DNA of 64,000 nt, from the NCBI GenBank assembly GCA_003223215.1, contig QHYH01000081.1, forward strand, positions 82,481 to 146,480, in the 5' to 3' direction. This DNA is from Acidobacteriota bacterium. Lineage in GTDB: Bacteria; Acidobacteriota; Terriglobia; Acidiferrales; UBA7541. The position numbers and the translations under genes were made by a program. Position 1 is the first letter of the stretch. Every line of letters starts with the position of its first letter. A model generated the notes under the pieces. That model saw nothing but the letters and a program-made list of their open reading frames with translations. It was not told the DNA's origin and did no database searches. This document shows positions 37,816 through 45,897 of this stretch, in pieces.

Positions 37816-38507
37816 GACTTCCTCGTCGTGCGGCGCTCGATGCGCTTTTCGTATTTCGGGCCCTCGAAAATCGCGTCCACAAAAATCCCGGGCGTGTGAA
37901 TCTGGTCCGGCGGGAGCCGGCCGATGTCCGCCAGCTCTTCGACTTCGGCGATGACGTAATCGGCGGCGGTGGCCATCATGGGGTTGAAGTTACGCGCGGT
38001 CTTGCGGTAGATGAGGTTGCCCCAGCGGTCGCCCTTCCACGCTTTGATGAACGCGAAATCGCCGCGCAGGCCGCGCTCCATCACGTACATGCGGCCGTCG
38101 AACTCGCGGGTTTCTTTGCCTTCGGCGACCATGGTGCCGTAGCCGGTGGGCGTGTAGAACGCCGGGACGCCGGCGCCGCCGGCGCGCAGGCGTTCGCTGA
38201 GCGTGCCCTGCGGATTCAGCTCGACCTCGAGTTCGCCGCTGAGGACGAGCTGTTCGAAGAGTTTGTTCTCGCCCACGTAGGTCGAGATCATCTTCTTCAC
38301 CTGGCGCTGCTGGAGCAGCAGGCCGATGCCGAAGTCGTCCACGCCGGCGTTGTTGCTCACGATGGTAAGGTTCTTCGTCCCTTTGCGGCGGACGGCGGCA
38401 ATGAGGTTCTCCGGGATGCCGCAGAGGCCGAAGCCGCCCATGAGTATGGTGGCACCGTCGGCGAGCTCGGCAATGGCCGCGTCGGCGGAAGCGATGCGTT
38501 TGTCCAT
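37812..38507 (-). CDS. scoA: 3-oxoacid CoA-transferase subunit A
   Basis: 231 residues from the ATG at 38507 (conserved [14 protein letters not shown] follows; the frame opens upstream to 38597 without family similarity). Blocks: [34 protein letters not shown] and [25 protein letters not shown] are typical of the alpha subunit of succinyl-CoA:3-oxoacid transferases. It forms the enzyme with the product of 36162-36833. It is the first gene of the minus-strand run scoA, M28, scoB, nitronate monooxygenase. Confidence 0.93.
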   Translation of the reverse strand: MDKRIASADAAIAELADGATILMGGFGLCGIPENLIAAVRRKGTKNLTIVSNNAGVDDFGIGLLLQQRQVKKMISTYVGENKLFEQLVLSGELEVELNPQGTLSERLRAGGAGVPAFYTPTGYGTMVAEGKETREFDGRMYVMERGLRGDFAFIKAWKGDRWGNLIYRKTARNFNPMMATAADYVIAEVEELADIGRLPPDQIHTPGIFVDAIFEGPKYEKRIERRTTRKS

Positions 38508-38849
38508 GGGGTTGTAGCGGCGAGTTTCTCTCGCCGCTCTCTCGCCTCTGTTCCCGTGGTAAGTCTTTAGTTTTGAGAGCGAAAAAGCAAGCACCACGTT
38601 CGTTGTGGATCGTAGCCATTATGGCTGGCCCAAGGAGGAATCCCGAGATTGCGGGCAAATACTCACTGCGCCCTGCTTAGGGTTGCTGCTCGCCGCGCGG
38701 TACGATCGTTGCCGTGTCCAAGACAGGATTTTGCACGGGCCGCAGTCGCAACTAGCCCGATAGCGGCAACAGTAGGGCGCTGGAGCATCCCGTCTTCAGA
38801 CGCAGAGAAAATGGGGTTGTGTTGCACGAACGAGAAAAAAAAGATGGGC

Positions 38850-39716
38850 TCACGTCGCGTGGAGAACGACGGAGCGGAATAGGGCGGGCGTCATGCCGGT
38901 AATTCTGCGGAACGAACGCGTGAAGTGGCTTTGATCGGCGAACCCGGTCGCAAAGCTGACTTCCGCAAGCGAGGCGTGCGGATCGAGCAGGCGTTCGCAA
39001 GCGGTGCGGACGCGGAGGCGATGGATATGGTCGCCAATGCCTTCACCAACCGAGCGGCGGAAGATGCGTGAGAGGTGCACGGGATGGACACCGGCTTCGC
39101 GTGCGAGCTCGTCGAGGGTGAGGCGACGGCAATGTTCTGCCATTAGTTTGTCCTGGATGCGGGAGAGCCAGCCCGGGACGTGCCGGCTTTCATGCCGGGA
39201 CGCTCGCGCGGCGAAGGAGAGCATTTCGGCGAGCAGGCCTTCGACGGCGAGATCGTCAACGGCGCTGGGACTCTGTACTTCGCGGAAGAGTTTCATAGCG
39301 AGCCAGAGCAGCGGGCCGCCGCCGATGTCGTCCCGGGGAGTGTCTAGAGCGGCGGAGCAATCCGCGAGGCGCTTTTGCCACGCGGCGCGGATCTCGATTT
39401 CGTAAAGGCGGACGCCGCGAGGACCGATTTCGTCCTGATGGGGAATGCCCGCCGGCCGGAACATAAGGGTGAACGGTCCGTACTGGCTTTGGCGGCGCCC
39501 GTAGCGTTCAGCATACAGACCGTCGAGCAGGAGGGCGAAAAAGGCGAGTTCATGAGAGTGCATAGGGAGCTTGCGGGGAGCGGTATGGCGCAAATCGGTG
39601 AAAATGGCCCCACACTGTTCGCGCTTGCCTTGGATCGTGCCGAAGAAGCTACCTGCGGACATGTGTCGGGCTCGGGACACGCTGGAAACACCTGAACTGA
39701 CTCCCGCGTTAGACAT
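38850..39716 (-). CDS. AraC-family transcriptional regulator
   Basis: 288 residues. An N-terminal cupin-like sensing domain (about 40-150; LPMHSHELAFFALLLDGLY) is followed by a C-terminal double helix-turn-helix (about 190-285; LTLDELAREAGVHPVHLSRIFRR, then SLAEVSFATGFADQSHFTRSFRR), the AraC/XylS signature. Divergent from the cytochrome P460 gene, with 113 bases between start codons. Regulation of that gene is a reasonable inference, but no operator is evident. Confidence 0.9.
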   Translation of the reverse strand: MSNAGVSSGVSSVSRARHMSAGSFFGTIQGKREQCGAIFTDLRHTAPRKLPMHSHELAFFALLLDGLYAERYGRRQSQYGPFTLMFRPAGIPHQDEIGPRGVRLYEIEIRAAWQKRLADCSAALDTPRDDIGGGPLLWLAMKLFREVQSPSAVDDLAVEGLLAEMLSFAARASRHESRHVPGWLSRIQDKLMAEHCRRLTLDELAREAGVHPVHLSRIFRRSVGEGIGDHIHRLRVRTACERLLDPHASLAEVSFATGFADQSHFTRSFRRITGMTPALFRSVVLHAT

Positions 39717-39829
39717 AGAGGAGCCTCACCAAGGAGGTTGTCTTTATTCTAGACGCGCGGCAAGGGTGTTCGTTAGTGTGAGGCCACAACCCTCGAGGGG
39801 ATGGAAGGTTGATTTCAGGAGACGTGTCG

Positions 39830-40444
39830 ATGAAACCTACGTGGATCTTGATCCTTCTTTTGGCAGCGGCTTTGTTGCTGGCGGTAAGCATGCCGCAAGC
39901 GGGTGCAAATAAAGAGAACAGCGTGAACGCACCGGTGTATACGGCAGACGGAAGCCTGAAGCTCCCCGCGAATTACCGGGAGTGGGTGTACCTGTCGTCG
40001 GGCTTGGACATGAGCTACAGCCCAAATGCCATGAACATGGATCACTCGATGTTTGACAACGTGTTCGCTAACCCGGAGGCGTACAAGGAGTTCCTCGAGA
40101 ACGGCACGTGGCCGGACAAGACCATGCTGGTGCTGGAGGGGCGCAAGGCAGGGACCAAAGTGTCGATCAATAAGAACGGACATTTTCAGACCGGAGAAGT
40201 GATGGGGCTTGAAGTGCACGTAAAGGATGAAGCGCGGTTCCCGGCCGGGAAATGGGCTTTTTTCAATGTCGAAGACGGAGTGACCGGGAAGCTGCTGCCC
40301 AAGGAAATGGACTGCTACTCCTGCCACGAACAGCACGGCGCCGTGGACACCACTTTCGTGCAGTTTTATCCGACGCTGCTAGAGATTGCCAAGAAAAAGA
40401 GTACCCTCAGCAGGGCGTACCTGAAGGAAGAAGCGGGAAAGTAG
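39830..40444 (+). CDS. cytochrome P460-family c-type haem protein
   Basis: 204 residues from the ATG at 39830, with AGGAG nine bases upstream. A signal peptide (WILILLLAAALLLAVSMPQAGA) is followed by a P460-like beta-rich domain with PANYREWVYLSSGLDMSY, GRKAGTKVSI and KDEARFPAGKWAFF. One c-type haem site, C162-Y-S-C165-H166, lies near the C-terminus. Family members include hydroxylamine-oxidising cytochrome P460 and cytochrome c'-beta; many are uncharacterised. A role in nitrogen-oxide chemistry is possible but not shown. Periplasmic, transcribed alone. Confidence 0.85.
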   Translation: MKPTWILILLLAAALLLAVSMPQAGANKENSVNAPVYTADGSLKLPANYREWVYLSSGLDMSYSPNAMNMDHSMFDNVFANPEAYKEFLENGTWPDKTMLVLEGRKAGTKVSINKNGHFQTGEVMGLEVHVKDEARFPAGKWAFFNVEDGVTGKLLPKEMDCYSCHEQHGAVDTTFVQFYPTLLEIAKKKSTLSRAYLKEEAGK

Positions 40445-40995
40445 CTCAAAGGGCAATCGGAATCGTGCTCCAAAGAAAGTCGGTGTCTGAGGCGGAAGCG
40501 AGTTGCCCGCCGCCGTTCGCTGGATCCCCCCGGTTTGAGGTAGCCCTGGTACAGCAACGCTGACGTCACTGCCTTCGAGGCGACCTTGCCCTTCGAGCTT
40601 TCTTCCGAAATCGCCCGTTCGCAGCCGCTGGTGCCATTCACCGCCAACCACGGCTCCAAGGTGCCCGCGATCACCATGGTGAACAAATCCTGACAGGACG
40701 ACGCAAACAACATCATAAATAAACCCCGCTCCAGGCAGGTTGCCTACACGAATTTCAGCTAACAGGAACTTTCTCCGAGACAACAGGATCGCGTCGCGCG
40801 ACGCCGGATGACGTTGCTGCCCAGTTATATGTGGCCTGCACGGGAAAGACAGAGAGAATCGGCCACTTGTGCGCACTGATTAGCTCCTTCCCGGAGAGAT
40901 GGTATCACCCGATGAAACTTGGCAGGCTTGCCCGTGGATAAGACCGCAGCTCAGACTGCAACGGAAGGACTGGCGGATCCCCAAGCCAGTTTTCG
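40445..40995. other. intergenic region between P460 and flavoprotein genes
   Basis: About 550 bases. Overlapping minus-strand ORFs (for example 40366-40716) do not look like proteins. A plus-strand stretch around 40560-40695 reads as a fluent peptide ending in a stop, but has no start and no recognised family; it may be a gene fragment. Confidence 0.4.
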
Positions 40996-42882
40996 CTATG
41001 TCAAAACCTGGTCAAATAGTTGGCCGACAGCGCGTTGGGCTTCGAGGATGGAATAGCGATGGTCCATGGCGCCTGCCAGATCCGTGTTTGCAAAAGCGAT
41101 CCGGCCAAACGGTGCTCTACGAAGAATCTCCCGAGGCGCCGGTCGACCGTCCCGGCCGAAGAAGAACCCAGGCTGTGGACTTAGATAGGCGTGCCCCCAC
41201 CGGTTAAGTATGATCCCGGCAATGTCCCGTCCAGTATTCAGGCCGGCGTGCGCAAACATGTCGCTGAACTGTTCTCGGATTTGTCTTTCATAGTCTCTGA
41301 ACGACGTTCCTAACATCTCTCTGCGACCTCGATGCCCCTGTTCTTCGGTTGCATACCCGGGATAGGAGTACAGAATTTTCAAGGTGAGTACGATAGGCGA
41401 GTCTGGACTGATAGTAGGGTCCTCGACGCCGGTTAATGCCAGCTTGCGAACTTCCATATAGTTGCCGATCCCTTCAAACCATCGGCAACCGCTCATTCCC
41501 ATTTTGTACAGGAACTGCCAATTCCTCACGGCAACGTTCGCCATCATGCAGGGAGAACGGTAGAACTGGGCGTAGGCAGTGCGGTGAGTTTCCGGAAGAT
41601 CCTTGACGATGTGCTTCGCGGTCCAGGATCCGCCCGCCATTACAACCGAGTGCGCTTTCAGCTTGTACAGCTTGCCTGCGTTCAGGTACGCGATAGTAAC
41701 CGAATCGGCTTTGTCGGCTTCCCCGTCATGCATGACATGAATCGCGGTCGATGACAGGCGAACTCGCGTCCCGGCTCCTGGAATATCGAGTGAAGGAAAA
41801 TTCACTCGACCGCGGCAAACTCCTTCTACCGTGTCGCTGCCGTCTATTGCGCCGGGAATCAGACTCTTCAACATTAATCTGGCGATCGTCGTGTTCCCGC
41901 CCGGAAACATCTGATCTGAACCGCCTTTCTCTTCGGGCAATGGGTACAGCAGCTCAAAGGCATAGTCCGAGTACGCAGACAAGGCATCAGGACCGAGGCC
42001 TGAGCCCCCGCCCTCCACTGGCGAGAGGAACGTGCGGACGGTCTCGCGGCCGAGCCCAAAGCGTTCCATATAGTGCTGTTCCAGCGTGATCGAATCGAGA
42101 TATCGCGAAATCGCATCCCCTTCGACTTTAGGATGTTCGAATTTCCTGTTTTCAACCGCTTCACCCTTCAGCCAGCGCAACCATTCCAGTCGAGTTTCGT
42201 TCGAAACCGGAGCGCCCTGCAGGTCTTTTCCCACAGGATCAATCAGCCACATTCCTGGGCTGTGGCCGAATCTCCGGCCAAACCAGAAACCGTACTGTCC
42301 ATGCCGCAAGCCAATGGCCTCATAGGGAGTCTTGGAAAGGGGGAATTCCGGTTCAGAGCCAGCCCATCGCTGATACGTCAGATTGGGTGCTTGCAACCCG
42401 ATGGAATCGTAGAAACGGGCCAGGAAGCTGTGTGGGTATTGGATCTGATAGATGGCCGAGCCTTGGTGTGCAACCAGCCGCTTGCCATCTACGAGAAATT
42501 CATTTTGTTTTGCTTCACCACCGAAGATGGGATGATTTTCCAGAATCAAGCATTTCACGCCCGGACCGGCGCTCCTCTGGAAGAAAAGAGCAGCTGCGAG
42601 CCCACTGATTCCGCCTCCAATGACGACGCAATCGTAGTTCTCGCCGGTCTCGACCATGTCCTTGGGCAGGGCGTCGTACCGGCCATCGCGGATCGCATGA
42701 CCGGCTTCGAGGACATTCCAGGTATTGCCATTCGAGCTGCTGTAGTCGCCAATGCCGCCGTAACCGGTAAACTCGTCGTTTCCCGCCAGGAGCTGGCGAG
42801 GGGTCGCGCCCGCCAGTAACATTGATCCCGAGGCCAACAAAGCGGAGCCGAGGAAATCGCGGCGGGTGATGCGCGCTTCCAT
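40996..42882 (-). CDS. Tat-exported FAD-dependent oxidoreductase, spermidine-dehydrogenase-like
   Basis: 628 residues. A twin-arginine signal (R7-R8-DFLGSALLASG) implies folded export. A Rossmann FAD motif, VVIGGGISGLAAA (about 86-98; G89, G91, G94), and GGEAKQNEF follow. A second FAD-contacting region near the C-terminus reads GRIAFANTDLAGAMDHRYSI. The overall layout resembles spermidine dehydrogenase-type periplasmic flavoproteins; the true substrate is unknown. It has no close operon partner. Confidence 0.8.
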   Translation of the reverse strand: MEARITRRDFLGSALLASGSMLLAGATPRQLLAGNDEFTGYGGIGDYSSSNGNTWNVLEAGHAIRDGRYDALPKDMVETGENYDCVVIGGGISGLAAALFFQRSAGPGVKCLILENHPIFGGEAKQNEFLVDGKRLVAHQGSAIYQIQYPHSFLARFYDSIGLQAPNLTYQRWAGSEPEFPLSKTPYEAIGLRHGQYGFWFGRRFGHSPGMWLIDPVGKDLQGAPVSNETRLEWLRWLKGEAVENRKFEHPKVEGDAISRYLDSITLEQHYMERFGLGRETVRTFLSPVEGGGSGLGPDALSAYSDYAFELLYPLPEEKGGSDQMFPGGNTTIARLMLKSLIPGAIDGSDTVEGVCRGRVNFPSLDIPGAGTRVRLSSTAIHVMHDGEADKADSVTIAYLNAGKLYKLKAHSVVMAGGSWTAKHIVKDLPETHRTAYAQFYRSPCMMANVAVRNWQFLYKMGMSGCRWFEGIGNYMEVRKLALTGVEDPTISPDSPIVLTLKILYSYPGYATEEQGHRGRREMLGTSFRDYERQIREQFSDMFAHAGLNTGRDIAGIILNRWGHAYLSPQPGFFFGRDGRPAPREILRRAPFGRIAFANTDLAGAMDHRYSILEAQRAVGQLFDQVLT

Positions 42883-43650
42883 GCCAAGGGCTCTGTCGCC
42901 GGCGCGAGTGGATGCCGTTTTAGGTGCGCACGAAATCTTGTGTTACCTCGATCTTTGTCCCTGAGTGTACACCGAATCTTAGCGTCGCCGGTTGGACCGC
43001 TCCGATGCGAGCCATGGTGAGTTAGTCGCCGCGGCCCTTGATCGGAAATGCCTCGGGCACAAGACGGATGACATTCTGGCGAATCCGTTCTTGGCTGCTT
43101 GCGATCCTCGGGCGCGGCCGGATGGAACGCCAGATGGATCGACAGCCGCACTTCCGAGTGGCGATCACCAGGCGTCAGAGCGGAGAACCAGCATAAATCC
43201 TCGGAGGTCCGGATCCTAGTGAACGCGCCAGGAAGCTCCTGCGACTCTCACCGAGTATCTGGCGAAGAACGTCGCGAGCGGGCCGGTCGGGGTCAGGCAG
43301 CTCGATTCTAGCTTGCATTTGCTCGTACGCCCGCTCGACAGAAGTCCCCTTGATCGGCCGTTTGCTTTGGAGTGCGAGCTCTTCGCTAAACACCCGCAAG
43401 CTGAGCTCGGTCATTGGGCCTTCGGCGGCTTTTCTCCAGGAATTTTTACCGCCGCTTAGTCGTTCTCGGAATCAGATCCGCCTTTGGCGAATGCGCATTT
43501 CTTTGGGGGGCAAATGAGACATCTCCGCAAAATTGTCTCATCAAGCGGTTCGCTCCATGCCGTACAATTTAGACGAAGCACATTCTGCAGACCAACTGCT
43601 AAGCTAAGTGGTCGTTTGGCGGTTGGCGAACCTGCTCCAGGGGTTGTTTT
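42883..43650. other. long intergenic region with one doubtful small ORF
   Basis: About 770 bases between divergent genes. Apart from the weak minus-strand ORF at 43175-43414, listed separately, no gene, RNA, repeat or clear promoter was recognised. Confidence 0.4.
43175..43414 (-). CDS. possible small hypothetical protein
   Basis: 79 residues, charged, with a helical pattern (VERAYEQMQARIELPDPD). GAAGG precedes the ATG by about five bases. No family recognised and no neighbour supports it; it may be spurious. Confidence 0.25.
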   Translation of the reverse strand: MTELSLRVFSEELALQSKRPIKGTSVERAYEQMQARIELPDPDRPARDVLRQILGESRRSFLARSLGSGPPRIYAGSPL

Positions 43651-45645
43651 GTGATTGTCGATCCGCAAGATACGCGCAAAATCTCCCGAACCTGGCGCGA
43701 ATACCTCCACGAAATGAAGCAAAGCCTGGGGGTGGCTCGCTGGGTTTATCACGAATTCATCACTCCCGAAAGCCGTCATTGGACCAAGCGGATGCTTGTG
43801 TCTCTTGCCATTTCCGTCACCGCCTTGAACGGCATCGCTTGGTTGGCGAAATATTTGGTCGACGGACTCATTCGGCACGACGCATACGCCGTCAAGATGA
43901 GCTTCCTCGGCATGGCTGCATTCGTGGTCATATACGGCTATTTCGACAGCCTGCAAATGATCGCGCGAGAGTACGCGCAGGGCGCGAATCTCACGCAGCT
44001 CAAGCGCCGCATGAATGAGTTGTTCTTTGAGAAGAGCATGGGCCAGCACCTGCAGGAAAGCTCCTATCTGAACACAGCAAACATCGAGCGGGGCAAGGGA
44101 CGCATCGAGCAACTCGAAAATATGCTCATGTTCGAGGGCTCCTCCTCGATGATCTCGCTTACCGTCGCACTGACGCTCCTGTGGCTCCGCGTGCCGTCCG
44201 CCGGCTTGTTTATGACCCTACTTCTCGCGAGCTACCTGGTCTGGCTCGTGTATCTGAACCGCAACATTTCCGAAAACTGCGCGCCGTTCGATAAAGAATT
44301 CCGGCGCATCAACCGCTGGGAGCATGAACGCTGGGAGAAAATCGAGCGTGTCAAAACGTGTGCAAAAGAGGGTGAGGAGATCGCCTACCAAAATCGGTCT
44401 TTTCAAAAGGTCCTGGGGGAAGAGCGCAAATTCTGGCTCTGGTTCATCAGAAAGGTCACCTGGCGCGGATATTCCAACCGGTTGGTCCTTTTGGGCACGC
44501 TCGGCTATGGTGCTTGGCTGATTTGGCGAGGAGACTGGTCCAACGGTGTCTTCGTGCCGCTCCTGATGTACGCCACCAAAGTCAGCGAGAGCATCTGGCA
44601 TATCGGTCATATCGAACATCAGGTCAACTGGAACATGCCGGCGATTCGTACCGCGATGCTCACGCTGACGGTTCCACCGGACATCACCGATAAGGCGAAG
44701 GCCATCGAGCTCCAGAGAAAAAATGGCATGCGCGTAGAGATGCGCAATGTTTCCTTCGCATACGCCACGGAGAAGTGCGACCTGCCTGGCCTGCCCGCTG
44801 CCACGAACGGAGGTGCCAAGCCGGCGACGGCGGTTCTCCGCAATGTCAGCCTCACCATCGCGCCTGGCGAGAAGGCCGCTCTGATTGGCCCATCCGGCGC
44901 GGGCAAAACCACGATCATGCGCCTGCTCATGCGCTATATGGATCCGACCTCAGGGACAATGCTGGTCGACGGGCACGACTTGCGCGATGTGCGACTGTCT
45001 TCCTGGCTCAATCTCATCGCCTACGTGCCGCAACAGGCGCAGGTATTTGATGGGACCATCCGTGACAACCTACTGTACCGTTTCACCGATGAACCCATCA
45101 ATGTCCCCGATCAAGAACTGTGGGGCATCATGCGAAAGCTGAAGATCGATTTTGGGGACCGCCTGACCGACGGGCTCGACACACGAGTCGGCCGGCACGG
45201 AATTGAACTATCGGGCGGCGAGCAACAGCGGCTGATGATCGGAGCGGCCGCCATGCGTAAGCCCATATTCATGGTCGTGGACGAAGCCACCGCCTCGCTC
45301 GATGCCACCACGGAAAAGGCCGTGCAGAAGGGCATGGAAGAGGTGCTTGGGGATCACATGGGCGCCCTCATCATCACGCATCGCCTCTCCACCGTGCGCA
45401 GGCTCTGCAGCAAATTCTTCGTCTTGCGCGACTCGGAAGGGCTTGCCGCGGAAGAATCGCAACTGGAAGCTGCGGCATGCTCGTTCGAAGAACTCTACGA
45501 AATATCCCCAACGTTCCGCGTGCTCGCCGACGATCAGGGAGTGGTCATTCTCGATAGCCCGCAGCCACGCTCGGAAATCTCCACCGAGCCGGTAACCGAC
45601 CGAGAGGAGAGCATCCGCTACGCCGAACCCGAATCGATAGCGTGA
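43651..45645 (+). CDS. ABC exporter, fused membrane and ATPase domains
   Basis: 664 residues, a half-transporter expected to dimerise. The membrane domain (about 45-340) has six helices. The ATPase domain (about 360-600) has Walker A GPSGAGKTT, Q-loop YVPQQAQVF, signature ELSGGEQQRLMIG, Walker B IFMVVDEATAS and switch His in IITHRLSTV. A linker precedes a 65-residue acidic C-terminal tail. The start is a GTG at 43651. Family members export lipids, drugs or peptides; no substrate gene is nearby. The insertion AATNGGAKPATA before Walker A is slightly unusual. Confidence 0.88.
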   Translation: MIVDPQDTRKISRTWREYLHEMKQSLGVARWVYHEFITPESRHWTKRMLVSLAISVTALNGIAWLAKYLVDGLIRHDAYAVKMSFLGMAAFVVIYGYFDSLQMIAREYAQGANLTQLKRRMNELFFEKSMGQHLQESSYLNTANIERGKGRIEQLENMLMFEGSSSMISLTVALTLLWLRVPSAGLFMTLLLASYLVWLVYLNRNISENCAPFDKEFRRINRWEHERWEKIERVKTCAKEGEEIAYQNRSFQKVLGEERKFWLWFIRKVTWRGYSNRLVLLGTLGYGAWLIWRGDWSNGVFVPLLMYATKVSESIWHIGHIEHQVNWNMPAIRTAMLTLTVPPDITDKAKAIELQRKNGMRVEMRNVSFAYATEKCDLPGLPAATNGGAKPATAVLRNVSLTIAPGEKAALIGPSGAGKTTIMRLLMRYMDPTSGTMLVDGHDLRDVRLSSWLNLIAYVPQQAQVFDGTIRDNLLYRFTDEPINVPDQELWGIMRKLKIDFGDRLTDGLDTRVGRHGIELSGGEQQRLMIGAAAMRKPIFMVVDEATASLDATTEKAVQKGMEEVLGDHMGALIITHRLSTVRRLCSKFFVLRDSEGLAAEESQLEAAACSFEELYEISPTFRVLADDQGVVILDSPQPRSEISTEPVTDREESIRYAEPESIA

Positions 45646-45897
45646 TGAGAGCTGCCGATTCCGAAAAGTGCATTCCCAAACTGAATCCGAGACGCCGGCG
45701 GCAATGGGAAACCCCGCAGCCTCCTCCAGTAGGAAGGCAATTCAGATGCGCCATCGTTGATAAACACCACTCGACTAGCCAGGTCCCGGCGCAAGTTGGT
45801 TATTGCGGCCGATAGGACCGTCGTAGCCCGAGAGTACGGTGGTGAAGACGCGACTTGTTCCCAAGCCCGGCGGCTCTACAAGAAAAAGGGGGCGGTC

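Noticed and set aside
40366-40876. Two overlapping minus-strand ORFs after the P460 gene
   Set aside because: No start context, no recognisable protein pattern, and they partly overlap the P460 coding region.
43456-44112. 218-residue minus-strand ORF
   Set aside because: Antisense to the start of the ABC exporter gene; no family pattern.
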